From: CAWCWK01 sp963842125
GTDB taxonomy: Bacteria; Pseudomonadota; Alphaproteobacteria; Rhizobiales; CAWCWK01
DNA length: 64,000 bases
Direction of reading: 5' to 3'
NCBI GenBank assembly: GCA_963842125.1
Contig: CAWJFE010000005.1
Coordinates: 62,001-126,000, forward strand
The position numbers and the translations under genes were made by a program. Of this stretch, positions 50,012 to 59,337 are shown piece after piece (positions within the stretch are counted from its first letter, which is position 1; every line of letters begins with the position of its first letter). The notes under the pieces are model-generated. The model was not told where the DNA came from. It did not search any database and saw only the letters and a list, made by a program, of their open reading frames with translations.

Positions 50012-52258
50012 ATGGCTCAAACGCTGAACACGGCCGTCACCCGCTACGAGGCGCCCCGCAAGGTCACCGGCGGCGCGCGCTACGGTGCCGATTTCATGCC
50101 GTCGGGCATGCTGCACGGCCATCTGGCCTGCTCCACCATCGCGGTGGGCCGGGTCACCGCCATCGACACGGCGAAAGCCGAGGCCGAACCCGGCGTCATC
50201 GCCGTCTACACGGCCGACACGCTGCCCGACCACAAGGCGGTCAAGGGCTTCTACAAGGGCGGCTTCGGCACGGCCTCGTTCAATCCGATGACGAACGACG
50301 AGATCAAGTATTCGGGCCAGCCGATCGCGCTCGTCGTCGCCTCGAACGCGGCCGCCGCCCGCCGCGGCGCGGAACTGGTCGCGGCCACCTACGAGGAGGC
50401 GGCGGCGAAGGTCGAGATGGATCCGAAGACCTCGTTCCTCGCCGAGGGCGAAGGCATGGAGGTCACCAAGGGCGATGTCGAGGCCGGTCTCGCCCAAGCC
50501 GCGCAGACGGTCGACGAGACCTATGTCACGCCGTTCCAGCACCACAACCCGATGGAGATGTTCTCGGCCACCGCCGAGTGGAACGGGAATCGGCTGACCG
50601 TGTGGATGCCGACGCAATCCGTCCGCACGTTGCGCGCCGGGATCGCCGCAGCCTACGGAATGGACGAGAACACGGTCGAGATCGTCTCGCCCTTCGTCGG
50701 CGGTGCCTTCGGCTCGAAGGCCGGCCTGCCGCCCTATGCCATGTTGGCCATCGCAGCGGCGAGGGCCGTCGACGCGCCGGTGCGCCTGTGGGTGACGCGC
50801 CCGCAAATGTTCACCGTCGCCACCTTCCGCCCCGAAAGCGTGCAGCGCTTCCGTCTCGGCGCGAGCGCCGACGGCAGGCTCACGGCCTTCGAGCACATCG
50901 AGATCGCGCAGACATCTCAGTTCGATCCGGTCGTGAACCCGGGCACGCACATGACGCGGATGATGTATGCCTGCCCCAACATCCACACCGAGCAGCGGCT
51001 CGCGCGGTCCGACACCAATACGCCCGGTTTCATGCGCGCGCCCAACGAGTTCCAGACCTATTTCGGTCTGGAATCGGCGATGGACGAGTTGGCGGGCAAG
51101 TTGGGCATGGATCCGGTCGAGCTGCGCCGCATCAACGACACCGACAGGCACCCGGTCGAGGGCGTGCCGTTCTCGTCCCGCTCGTTGATGGAGTGCTATG
51201 ACGAGGCCGCGGCGTCCTTCGGATGGGGCGACAGGGCGATGGAGCCTGGCGTCCGGACCGATGGCGACTGGATGGTCGGCTATGGCTGCGCCACCGCCAT
51301 GTATCCCACATCGGTCGCGCCATCCGAGGCGCGTATCCGCATGCGCGACGATGGAACGGCCCTTGTCGAGCTCGCGGCGCATGACGTGGGTACGGGCGCC
51401 TACACGATCATGGGCCAGATCGCTGCGCAGCGCCTCGGCCTGCGGGTCGAGAAGGTCGAGGTGGTGATGGGCAACTCGTCCCTGCCGGTCGCCCCCTTGT
51501 CGGGCGGATCGGTCACGTCGGCCTCCGCCGGATCGGCCGTCCATGTCGCAGCGCTCGGCATCGGCGAGCAGGTCGCGCGCATGGTGACCGGCCAGTCGGG
51601 CAATCCGCTCTCAGGCATCGACCCTGCCACGATCACACTTGAGGACGGCACGCTAAAGACGCCGGACGGCACGTCGATGAGCTTGCTCGACGCACTCAAG
51701 GCGACGCCGCGCGGGCAGGCCGAGTTCACGGGCCAGTACGCACACCCGGATCTCACCACCCAAAAGCTGCGCACGACCTACAAGGGCGGCTTCGGCGTAG
51801 CCGGGCCGGTGACAGACAAGAAGGCGATGTTCGCCTTCGGCGCCGAGTTCGTCGAGGTGCGCGTGCACCGCTGGACCAAGGAGGTGCGCGTCCCGCGCAT
51901 CCACGGCGCGTTCGCGGCGGGCAACATCCTCAACCGCAAGACCGCCCATTCGCAGCTGATGGGAGGAATGATCTGGGGCATCTCCTCGGCCCTGCACGAG
52001 CATACGGAAGTCGACCCGGCTCGTGCGCGTTTCCTGAACGCGAACATCGCCGAATACCTGGTACCGGTGAACGCGGACGTGCAGGAGGTCGAGGTTGCGA
52101 TGCTCGACGAAGAGGACGACTACGTGAACCCGTTGGGTGTCAAGGGCATCGGCGAGATCGGCATCGTGGGCACGGCCGCCGCCATTGCCAACGCAGTCCA
52201 CAACGCGACAGGACGACGTTTGCGAAAGCTGCCCATCACGATCGCCGACATGGTGTGA
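50012..52258 (+). CDS. paoC: Molybdopterin subunit of periplasmic aldehyde oxidase, PaoC-like
   Basis: 748 residues of the xanthine-oxidase family large subunit. Typical motifs are TPFQHHNPMEMFSATAEWNG, FVGGAFGSKAGLPPYAMLAI, the substrate loop RAPNEFQTYFGLESAMDELA and, near the end, KGIGEIGIVGTAAAIANAVH with the catalytic Glu. It oxidises aldehydes to acids with molybdopterin cytosine dinucleotide. The maturation chaperone PaoD/XdhC is not in the next positions and must come from elsewhere. The physiological aldehyde is unknown. Confidence 0.95.
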   Translation: MAQTLNTAVTRYEAPRKVTGGARYGADFMPSGMLHGHLACSTIAVGRVTAIDTAKAEAEPGVIAVYTADTLPDHKAVKGFYKGGFGTASFNPMTNDEIKYSGQPIALVVASNAAAARRGAELVAATYEEAAAKVEMDPKTSFLAEGEGMEVTKGDVEAGLAQAAQTVDETYVTPFQHHNPMEMFSATAEWNGNRLTVWMPTQSVRTLRAGIAAAYGMDENTVEIVSPFVGGAFGSKAGLPPYAMLAIAAARAVDAPVRLWVTRPQMFTVATFRPESVQRFRLGASADGRLTAFEHIEIAQTSQFDPVVNPGTHMTRMMYACPNIHTEQRLARSDTNTPGFMRAPNEFQTYFGLESAMDELAGKLGMDPVELRRINDTDRHPVEGVPFSSRSLMECYDEAAASFGWGDRAMEPGVRTDGDWMVGYGCATAMYPTSVAPSEARIRMRDDGTALVELAAHDVGTGAYTIMGQIAAQRLGLRVEKVEVVMGNSSLPVAPLSGGSVTSASAGSAVHVAALGIGEQVARMVTGQSGNPLSGIDPATITLEDGTLKTPDGTSMSLLDALKATPRGQAEFTGQYAHPDLTTQKLRTTYKGGFGVAGPVTDKKAMFAFGAEFVEVRVHRWTKEVRVPRIHGAFAAGNILNRKTAHSQLMGGMIWGISSALHEHTEVDPARARFLNANIAEYLVPVNADVQEVEVAMLDEEDDYVNPLGVKGIGEIGIVGTAAAIANAVHNATGRRLRKLPITIADMV

Positions 52259-52334
52259 ACCCGTGCCGGCGCCAGACTGGGATCGCGGCCCGATGGGTAT
52301 GCATCGTGGCCTCAATCTCGCTCCGTTGCCGAAA

Positions 52335-52624
52335 CGCCGATTGTCCCTTCAGTTCGTCTTCGACAACCTTCCGACGACCAAACAGAACTATTGGCCCTTG
52401 GCCGATCCGCAAACGGAAGTCGAAGCCTGCTACAGCAATCCCGGCCACGACGTGGACTTTACTCCGGCAGTCGTTTGGGAACGATGACAGCGATCTGGAT
52501 GGGTAGGGACGCAGGTCGAGAAGCGGTCGGCGACAGTCGCCCGGTGCTGACCGGCAATCGTCAGGTCGCGGCACACATGGAGGAATGGCTCGGTCTCTGC
52601 CCCTTCGCACAGGAGCGGAGGTAG
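52335..52624 (+). pseudogene. Winged-helix regulator, C-terminal remnant (HxlR/SCP2-like), frameshifted
   Basis: The first part in one frame reads LSLQFVFDNLPTTKQNYWPL and VEACYSNPGHDVDFTP. About 50 bases on, in another frame, follow TMTAIWMGRDAGREAVGDSR, LTGNRQVAAHMEEWLGL and CPFAQERR. By eye this equals the C-terminal half of HxlR-type regulators that carry an SCP2-like domain (WxLV, DPGFDVD, LTGDR). The DNA-binding part is missing and a frameshift separates the two pieces, so it is a relic. It fills most of the gap between paoC and the dehydratase. Confidence 0.55.
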
Positions 52625-52692
52625 GCGGCTGCTCCGGCTGCGTAGTCCGCTGGCGTCCGATTGGCGAGGGCCATGCGGGACACTCAAAACCT

Positions 52693-53865
52693 TCACCAGT
52701 CGACGATCGTTCCGTCATCCAGCACGGCGTTGCGCGTGTGGAGAATGTCCGGCTCGAACGGGTGTGCGCGGCAGACCGCTTCGTCGACCTCGACGCCGAG
52801 GCCCGGCGCGTGCGGCACTTGCCAGCAGCCGTCGCGCCGCTCGATCGGGCCTTTGACGACCGTGTCGTACCAGGGCACGGCGCCCACCATCTCTTCCTGG
52901 ATGACGTGGTTCGGCGTCGCGACCGCGAAGTGGAGCGCGGCGGCGCCTGCGATGGGACCGAGCGGGTTGTGCGGCGCGAGGCCAAGCCCGGCGGCTTCCG
53001 CGATGGCGGCGATCTTGCGGGCCTGGCCGAGGCCGCCGACATGGCAGATGTCGGGCTGCAGGATGCCGACGCCGCGACCATGGGCGAGCTCGGCGAAGTC
53101 GGCCAGCTCCACGAGCCGTTCGCCGGCGGCCAAGGGAACGGGCGAGCGGGACCCCAGCACTCCGAGCCCGCGCCGGTCTTCCGGCGGCAGCGGCTCTTCG
53201 ACGAACATCGGGCGAAAGGGGGCCAGCGCCTCCAGATAGGCCAGCGCCGCCGGAATCGAGGCTGGCCGGCCATGGAAATCAACCATGAGCTCGACGTCGT
53301 CGCCAACCGCGCTGCGCAGGCCTTCCATGAGCCGTGCGACCTTGTCGATCTCCGGCAGTGGCGCGTGGTAATGCGTATAGGGCACGAAGACGGCCTTGAG
53401 CGCCGTATAGCCTGCCTCGACGACGGCGTGCGCCCGCTCCACCAGCGGCTCTGCCTCCGTCGTCTCGTAGACGGCTTTCATATCGCCGAGCCCGAGATGG
53501 GTGTAGACCTTGACCCGGTCGCGCGCCTGTCCGCCGAGTAGGCGCCAGACCGGCTGGTCGAGCGCCTTGCCGAGAATGTCCCACAGCGCCATCTCGATGC
53601 CCGACACCGCGCTCATGCCGACCACGCCGAGCCGCCAGAACGAATGCTTCGTCATCGCCTGATAGGCCTGCGTGACGTCCCTCGGGTCGCGCCCGATCAC
53701 GAGCGGCGCCAGATCCTCCACCGCACCGACGACGGCCTTGGTCTTCCACTCCAGCGTCGCCTCGCCCCAACCGTAGAGCCCCGGCTGATCGGTCTCGACG
53801 CGCACGAACACCCAATTGCGCATCTGCGCATTGACGACGCGCGTGGTGATCGACGTGACCTGCAT
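52693..53865 (-). CDS. Enolase-superfamily sugar-acid dehydratase, DgoD-like
   Basis: 390 residues. The N-terminal capping domain has VETDQPGLYGWGEATLEWKT. The barrel supplies the metal ligands in LMVDFHGRPAS, MFVEEPLPPE and PLAAGERLVEL, and the bases in LQPDICHVGGLGQA and LGLAPHNPLGPIA. These match D-galactonate dehydratase (DgoD) motif by motif, but the exact sugar acid cannot be fixed by eye. It is divergent from the SDR-ABC operon across 197 bp. With these neighbours it probably dehydrates an aldonate made by the dehydrogenase. Confidence 0.88.
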   Translation of the reverse strand: MQVTSITTRVVNAQMRNWVFVRVETDQPGLYGWGEATLEWKTKAVVGAVEDLAPLVIGRDPRDVTQAYQAMTKHSFWRLGVVGMSAVSGIEMALWDILGKALDQPVWRLLGGQARDRVKVYTHLGLGDMKAVYETTEAEPLVERAHAVVEAGYTALKAVFVPYTHYHAPLPEIDKVARLMEGLRSAVGDDVELMVDFHGRPASIPAALAYLEALAPFRPMFVEEPLPPEDRRGLGVLGSRSPVPLAAGERLVELADFAELAHGRGVGILQPDICHVGGLGQARKIAAIAEAAGLGLAPHNPLGPIAGAAALHFAVATPNHVIQEEMVGAVPWYDTVVKGPIERRDGCWQVPHAPGLGVEVDEAVCRAHPFEPDILHTRNAVLDDGTIVDW

Positions 53866-54062
53866 AACCCCTCCGCGCCCCTACTTGCTAAACGCCGAAG
53901 TCGGATCGGCGACCTTTACGATGTGACATCCCCAGTTGCACATGTAAATTCACTAAGATACGATCAATGCGTAGTTTGATGCTGCTGTGTGGTTAGGGGC
54001 GGAGGATTCGGGATGGCGATAGGCGCCGCAGATCTCCTGTCCGACGTGGCCTCTTTGGACGA

Positions 54063-54854
54063 ATGCTATCGATTGTGACAGGCCGACTCGCCAACAAGAT
54101 CGCCATCGTGACCGGTGCCGGCCAGGGCATCGGCGAGGCCATCGCGCGGGCTTTCGCTACCGAGGGTTGTGTCGTCGTCTCGGCCGAGCGCAACGCTGAG
54201 ACGGGCGCCGCGGTCGCAGAGGCCGTCACGCAAGCGGGCGGACGCGCGGCATTCGTCCAGACCGATGTGCTCGACCAGGCAGAGATCGCGCATGCCGTAG
54301 CGGAGGCAGAACGTCTCTTCGGTGCTGCGCCGGACATCCTCGTGAACAACGCCGGCGCCAACGTCTTCCACGAGCCGCTGGCGATGCCCGACGACGAATG
54401 GGAGCGATGCTTCCGGCTCGACCTCGACGCCTGCTGGCACATGGCCCGCGCCGTGCTGCCGGGCATGCTGGAGAAGGGCGGCGGCGCGATCGTCAACATC
54501 GCGAGCGCGCATGCCTTCCAGATCATTCCCCACACCTTCCCCTATCCGGTGGCCAAGCACGGGCTGCTCGGTCTCACCCGCGCGCTCGGCATCGAATACG
54601 CGTCCCGCGGCGTGCGGGTGAACGCGATCGCGCCCGGCTATATCGAGACGCCCATCGCCGAGGCCTATTGGAACACCTTCCCCGATCCCGAAGCCGAACG
54701 ACGCCGAGCCTGCGACCTTCATCCGCCTAAGCGGATCGGGCGGCCGGAGGAGGTCGCGATGACGGCGGTCTTCCTCGCATCCGACGAAGCCCCGTTCATC
54801 AACGCCGCGACGATCGTCATCGATGGCGGTCGATCGGTTCTCTACCACGACTAA
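54063..54854 (+). CDS. SDR-family dehydrogenase
   Basis: 263 residues of the classical short-chain dehydrogenase family. The coenzyme motif is IVTGAGQGIGEAIARAF, followed by LVNNAGAN. The catalytic triad is Ser in NIASAHAFQ and Tyr-x-x-x-Lys in FPYPVAKHGLLG. Its likely job is oxidation of a sugar to a lactone or ketone, feeding the DgoD-like dehydratase; this follows from context only. It is 47 bp ahead of the sugar-binding protein gene and starts the operon that ends with the FadR-type regulator. Confidence 0.9.
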   Translation: MLSIVTGRLANKIAIVTGAGQGIGEAIARAFATEGCVVVSAERNAETGAAVAEAVTQAGGRAAFVQTDVLDQAEIAHAVAEAERLFGAAPDILVNNAGANVFHEPLAMPDDEWERCFRLDLDACWHMARAVLPGMLEKGGGAIVNIASAHAFQIIPHTFPYPVAKHGLLGLTRALGIEYASRGVRVNAIAPGYIETPIAEAYWNTFPDPEAERRRACDLHPPKRIGRPEEVAMTAVFLASDEAPFINAATIVIDGGRSVLYHD

Positions 54855-54901
54855 CGCCGCGAAGACGGCGCAGAACAACTATGAAAAAGGGAGATTGGAT
54901 C

Positions 54902-55879
54902 ATGAAGAGAACGCTTCTCATCGCCGCCGCCGGATCGATCGTGCTCGCAGCCGGGGCCGCGTCGGCGCAGGACGACATCAAGATCGGCTACATCAACAAG
55001 ATGGGCGACCACCCCTGGTTCGTCGCCGAGGTCGAGGGCGCCAAGAAGGCCGCCGAAGAGCTCGGCGTCGAACTCGTCTCGCAGGACGTCCAGTTCGACG
55101 CGAACCTGACCGTGACGACCTTCGACACCATGGTCGGCGACGGTGTCGACGGCATCGCCATCGTGGTGCCGGACCGGGGCCTTGGGCCGATCATTGCAGA
55201 AAAAGCGGCAGCGGCCGGCATTCCCATCGTCGCGGTCGACGACGACATCCAGGCGCAAGATGGCACGCCGGTGCCCTATGTCGGCCTCGACGCCTTCTCC
55301 ATCGGCCGCCGCGTCGGCGAGGAACTGGCCGCTCTCTACGAGGCCGAGGGCTGGGCCGACGAGGAGGTCCGCATCGCCTCCATCGAGGATCGCAAGGCCG
55401 ACACCTGCATGCAGCGCAACAAGGGTGCCGAGGAGGCCTTCCTCGAGGCCGTTCCCGACTTCAGCACCGACGACATCGTCCGCGTGGCCTACGACAACAC
55501 GATGGTCAACGCCATCGACACGATGACGACGACGATGACGGCCAACCCGAACGTCACCCACTGGGTCTTCTATTCGTGCAACGATGACGGCGTGCTCGGC
55601 GCAGCCCGCGCGATGGAGAATTCGGGCTACGAGGCGAGCCAGGGCATGGGTATCGGCATCGACGGCAGCCGCGCCTGCGACGCCTTCGGCGCCGGTCGCC
55701 CGACGGCCTATCGCGGCACCATGTGGCTGAATTCGGAGAACCACGGCGCCGATGCCGTGCGCGCCCTCGTCGCCCAGATCAAGGACGGCATCCCGGTGCC
55801 CGAGGCGACCTATTCGGACCCGGAGTTCATCGACGCCGGCAATTTCGAGGAGAGCTATAAGGCGCGGCTTTGCAGCTAG
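54902..55879 (+). CDS. Periplasmic sugar-binding protein, AraF-like
   Basis: 325 residues with a signal peptide (LLIAAAGSIVLAAGAASA) and a type I periplasmic binding fold. Ligand-loop segments such as KIGYINKMGDHPWFVAEVEG, GIAIVVPDRGLGPIIAEKAA and IVAVDDDIQ parallel the arabinose-binding protein AraF. The first gene of the ABC transporter set; ATPase and permease follow. GGGAG precedes the ATG at 54902. The sugar is probably a pentose or hexose such as L-arabinose or galactose. Confidence 0.92.
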   Translation: MKRTLLIAAAGSIVLAAGAASAQDDIKIGYINKMGDHPWFVAEVEGAKKAAEELGVELVSQDVQFDANLTVTTFDTMVGDGVDGIAIVVPDRGLGPIIAEKAAAAGIPIVAVDDDIQAQDGTPVPYVGLDAFSIGRRVGEELAALYEAEGWADEEVRIASIEDRKADTCMQRNKGAEEAFLEAVPDFSTDDIVRVAYDNTMVNAIDTMTTTMTANPNVTHWVFYSCNDDGVLGAARAMENSGYEASQGMGIGIDGSRACDAFGAGRPTAYRGTMWLNSENHGADAVRALVAQIKDGIPVPEATYSDPEFIDAGNFEESYKARLCS

Positions 55880-55976
55880 GCCGAACGCCGCACAAGCACG
55901 AGGGCCGGGCCGCGTGCCCGGCTCTCTCGCGGTATCCTGCGACAAGTCCATGGACCTGGACACGATGGACATGGAC

Positions 55977-57512
55977 ATGACGGACCAGAGCCCACCTCTT
56001 CTCAGCGTAAGTGGTCTCTCCAAGCGCTTCGGCGTCGTGCAGGCGCTCGGCGATGTCGGCCTCGACATAAGGGCCGGCGAGATCGTCGGCCTGGTCGGCG
56101 AGAACGGTGCCGGCAAGTCGACGCTCATGCGCGTCATCGAGGGCGTCATGCCGCCCGATGCCGGAGAGATTCGCATCGACGGCGTGCCGGTTCGTTTTCG
56201 CGAGCCGCGCGAGGCCCATGCGCTCGGGCTTCGTGTCATCCATCAGGAGCCGGAGATCGTCCCGGCCATGACGGTGGCGGAGAACGTCTTCGCCGGCGAC
56301 ATGCCGCGCCTGGCCGGGGTCTTCCTCGACAAGCGCCAGCTGGAGCGGAACACCCAGGAAGTGCTGGAGCGCTTCGGCGTGGCGCGCGAAATGCGGCCCG
56401 ACCAATCCTGCGAGACGCTCGGGCCCGCGCAGCGCCAGATGATCGAGATCATGCGGGCCGTCCGCGCTGGCGGCCGTCTTATCGCTTTCGACGAGCCGAC
56501 CTCGTCGCTCACCGACGACGAGGCGCGGCGTCTCTTCAAGGTCATCGAACAGCTGCGGGCGAGCGGCACGGCTATCGTCTACATCTCTCACCGGCTCGAC
56601 GAGATCGTATCATTGGCCGAACGCGTCGTCGTGCTGCGCGACGGCGCACTGGTCGCCGATGGGCCTGCGGCCGGCATGACGGAGGAGGACATCGCCAGGG
56701 CTATGGTCGGCCGCGAACTCGATGCACTCTTCTCCCACGTCCGCCCGGCTGGCGGGGCGCCCCTCCTGGAGGTCGAGGGCCTGACGAGCGAGCGCGTCAC
56801 CGATGTCTCGCTCACCGTCCGCGCCGGCGAGGTGCTGGGCGTCGGCGGCCTGATGGGGGCAGGGCGCTCCGAACTCGCCAAAGCCATCGTCGGTTTCGAC
56901 AAGCGCGTGTCCGGCCGGGTCCGGATGAAGGGCGAGGACGTACCGCCCAACTCGCCGGGTGATGCGATCCGGGCCGGCATCGGCCTCGCGCCGGAGGACC
57001 GCAAGCACGAGGCGCTCCTCCTCTTTCGCTCGATCCTCGACAACGCTTCGCTGTGCATTCCGGGCAAGGTGTCAACGGCGGGCTTCTTCTCACGCGGCAA
57101 GGCGCTCGGCATCGTCGGCGAATTGGCCGACCGCCTCTCGATCAAGACGCCCGATCTCGACGAAGCGGTCGCGCGGCTCTCGGGCGGCAACCAGCAGAAG
57201 GTCGTGCTGGCCCGCTGGCTCGCCTGCCAGCCCCTTCTCCTCATCCTCGACGAGCCGACGCGCGGCATCGACGTCGGCGCCAAGGCCGAGATCTACCGGC
57301 TGATCGACGAGCTTGCGGCGAGCGGTATCGGGCTCATCGTCATCTCGTCCGAGATGCCGGAGCTGATCGGTCTCGCCGATCGCATCCTCGTCATGGCGGA
57401 CGGGCGCATCGCCGGCGAACTGACGGGCGCAGAGATGACCGAGAGCCGTATCCTGCGCCTCGCCATGCGACCGGACCAGCAGAGCGCCGAAACACAAGGA
57501 AAAGCCGCATGA
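55977..57512 (+). CDS. Sugar ABC transporter ATPase, AraG/RbsA type
   Basis: 511 residues with two ABC cassettes, as in all carbohydrate-uptake type 2 systems. The first has GLVGENGAGKSTLMRVIEGV (Walker A) and LIAFDEPTSSLTDDEARRLF. The second has a degenerate Walker A (VGGLMGAGRSELAKAI), an intact signature LSGGNQQKVVLARWLA, and LLILDEPTRGIDVG. Four in-frame ATGs lie between 55950 and 55977, so the start is uncertain by nine codons. The stop overlaps the permease start by ATGA. Confidence 0.94.
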   Translation: MTDQSPPLLSVSGLSKRFGVVQALGDVGLDIRAGEIVGLVGENGAGKSTLMRVIEGVMPPDAGEIRIDGVPVRFREPREAHALGLRVIHQEPEIVPAMTVAENVFAGDMPRLAGVFLDKRQLERNTQEVLERFGVAREMRPDQSCETLGPAQRQMIEIMRAVRAGGRLIAFDEPTSSLTDDEARRLFKVIEQLRASGTAIVYISHRLDEIVSLAERVVVLRDGALVADGPAAGMTEEDIARAMVGRELDALFSHVRPAGGAPLLEVEGLTSERVTDVSLTVRAGEVLGVGGLMGAGRSELAKAIVGFDKRVSGRVRMKGEDVPPNSPGDAIRAGIGLAPEDRKHEALLLFRSILDNASLCIPGKVSTAGFFSRGKALGIVGELADRLSIKTPDLDEAVARLSGGNQQKVVLARWLACQPLLLILDEPTRGIDVGAKAEIYRLIDELAASGIGLIVISSEMPELIGLADRILVMADGRIAGELTGAEMTESRILRLAMRPDQQSAETQGKAA

Positions 57513-58513
57513 GTGCCGAGATGGACCACGCGATGCCGAGCGCATCGGACTGGCGGATGCGCGGCGGGCGGTTCGTCGACCGCGTCGGAATCCACAACCT
57601 CTCGCTACTGCTGGCGCTCGCCGTGCTGCTGGCGATCTTCGGGTTCCTGCGCGGCGACGTGTTCTTTTCCGCCCGCAACCTCCTCAATATCGGCTTGGCG
57701 GTGACGATCCTCGGCGTGTTGGCGATGAGCCAGACCGTGGTGATCGTCGCCGGCGGGCTCGACATCTCGGTCGGCGCCATCGTCGGGCTGACCACGGTCT
57801 CGACGGCCATGGCCATTCAGATCACCGGATCGGCCGGCCTCGGCCTCGTCGCCGGTCTTTGCGTCGGCGGGTTGGCCGGCCTTTTCAACGGGCTGGTGAT
57901 CACTTATGGGCGGGTCAATGCCGTGATCGTGACGCTCGGTACGATGGCGATCTTCCGAGGCATCGCCTTCATCATCTCGAACGGCCAGTCGATCTCGATC
58001 TTCGACGAGACGTTCCGCTTCATCGGCCGGGGCACGATCCTCGGCCTGCCCTTCCCGATCTGGCTGCTGATCGGTTCGGCCATCGTCTTCCAGGTCTTCC
58101 TCGGGCGCACCATCGTCGGGCGCAATATCTACGCGCTCGGCGGCAACCCAATCGTCGCGCGCTTCTCGGGCATCGACGTCCATCGCTACCGGGTCGGCAT
58201 CTATGTCATGAGCGGCGTCGCGGCGGGCCTGGCCGGCATTCTGCTGGCGGCGCGCACGGGGTCCGGTCAGCCGATCTCGGGCTCGCAGGGGCTGGAGCTG
58301 GAGGCGATCACGGCGGCGGTGCTCGGCGGCTGCGCGCTGGCCGGCGGTAAGGGTACGATCGCAGGTGCGCTTCTTGGCGTCGCCATTATCGGCGTCCTCA
58401 ACAATGGCATGATCCTGACCTCCGTGCCGACCTTCTATCAGCTACTCGCCAAGGGCTCGCTGTTGATCCTCGCCGTCGTGCTGGCCGAATACCAGCAGAA
58501 CCGGAACGCGTGA
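57509..58513 (+). CDS. Sugar ABC transporter permease, AraH/RbsC type
   Basis: 334 residues with about ten membrane helices. Family marks are VVIVAGGLDISVGAIVGLTT, VNAVIVTLGTMAIFRGIAFI, GRNIYALGGNPIVARFSGID and AVLGGCALAGGKGTIAGALL. It forms the membrane channel for the AraF-like binding protein and the double ATPase. Its ATG overlaps the ATPase stop (ATGA), and its stop overlaps the regulator start (GTGA at 58510-58513), so the whole operon is translationally coupled. Confidence 0.94.
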   Translation: MSAEMDHAMPSASDWRMRGGRFVDRVGIHNLSLLLALAVLLAIFGFLRGDVFFSARNLLNIGLAVTILGVLAMSQTVVIVAGGLDISVGAIVGLTTVSTAMAIQITGSAGLGLVAGLCVGGLAGLFNGLVITYGRVNAVIVTLGTMAIFRGIAFIISNGQSISIFDETFRFIGRGTILGLPFPIWLLIGSAIVFQVFLGRTIVGRNIYALGGNPIVARFSGIDVHRYRVGIYVMSGVAAGLAGILLAARTGSGQPISGSQGLELEAITAAVLGGCALAGGKGTIAGALLGVAIIGVLNNGMILTSVPTFYQLLAKGSLLILAVVLAEYQQNRNA

Positions 58514-59259
58514 CGATGCCGACGACGACCGAAGGCGAAGCCGGTGTCGGCCTGCGCGAGCGAATCACGACCGATCTCGCCCGCCGCATCCTCAGCGGCG
58601 CCTATCCCGAAGGTGCCGCGATCCCGACCGAGGGCGCGCTGATGGTGGAATTGAACGTCAGCCGCACCGTGCTGCGCGAGTCGGTCCGCACGCTCGCAGC
58701 AAAGGGCCTCCTCGAGACGCGCCAGCGTGCGGGAACGCTCGTGCCGCCGCGCGCCGATTGGCACCTCCTCGATCCCGACATCCTCAAATGGATCGGCACG
58801 GTCGAGCCCGATGCGAAGTTCGTCCTCGACCTCACGGAGGCCCGCAAGGTCATCGAGCCAGCAGCGGCGGCCCTTGCGGCCCGCGTAGGCAGCCTGCGCG
58901 ATCTCGCGGCCGTCGAGGACGCCTATGCCGCCATGCGCGCGACGGCGCCGGCCGATCTCGACGCCAGCATCGCGGCCGATCTAGACTTCCATCTCGGCAT
59001 CCTCAGAGCGAGCGGCAATGCGATCTTCGCCAGCCTCGGCGAGGTCGTCAGTGCCGCCATGCTCTGCGTCTTCCGCATGACGACGACCGCATCGGCCAAC
59101 TACGCCGCTACGCTCGATGCGCATGGCGACGTGCTGGAAGCGATCCGCATGCGCCGCCCCGCCGAAGCGCGCGAGCGCATGGAGCAATTGCTGGAGATCG
59201 CCGCGAACGACCTCGTGCGCACGCTGGATGCCGATGCCGCGAGGAGGGATGCCCACTAG
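58510..59259 (+). CDS. FadR/GntR-family regulator, DgoR-like
   Basis: 249 residues from the overlapping GTG 58510 (ATG 58516 is two codons later). The winged helix is GAAIPTEGALMVELNVSRTV then LRESVRTLAAKGLLETRQRA. The C-terminal FCD effector domain has conserved metal-type residues in DLDFHLGILRASGN and DAHGDVLEAI. DgoR, the regulator of galactonate use, belongs to the same subfamily, which fits the DgoD-like dehydratase of this cluster. It probably represses the transporter and divergent dehydratase until a sugar acid is present. Confidence 0.9.
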   Translation: MTMPTTTEGEAGVGLRERITTDLARRILSGAYPEGAAIPTEGALMVELNVSRTVLRESVRTLAAKGLLETRQRAGTLVPPRADWHLLDPDILKWIGTVEPDAKFVLDLTEARKVIEPAAAALAARVGSLRDLAAVEDAYAAMRATAPADLDASIAADLDFHLGILRASGNAIFASLGEVVSAAMLCVFRMTTTASANYAATLDAHGDVLEAIRMRRPAEARERMEQLLEIAANDLVRTLDADAARRDAH

Positions 59260-59337
59260 GGCGGGGGAGGGCGTTGGTTTGCGGGGCAACCCTCAGGTCA
59301 ACCTCCGGCGGCATCCGTCATGGGCGCGGTGCGGCCC

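Noticed and set aside
48539..51544. A 1001-codon open frame on the minus strand
   Set aside because: It lies fully antisense to the three aldehyde oxidase genes, has no family features, and is rich in Arg, His and Gly as expected for shadow frames in high-GC DNA.
53866..54062. Imperfect ATGTG/GCACAT repeat before the SDR gene as a GntR operator
   Set aside because: The arms match over only five bases, too little to separate from chance.
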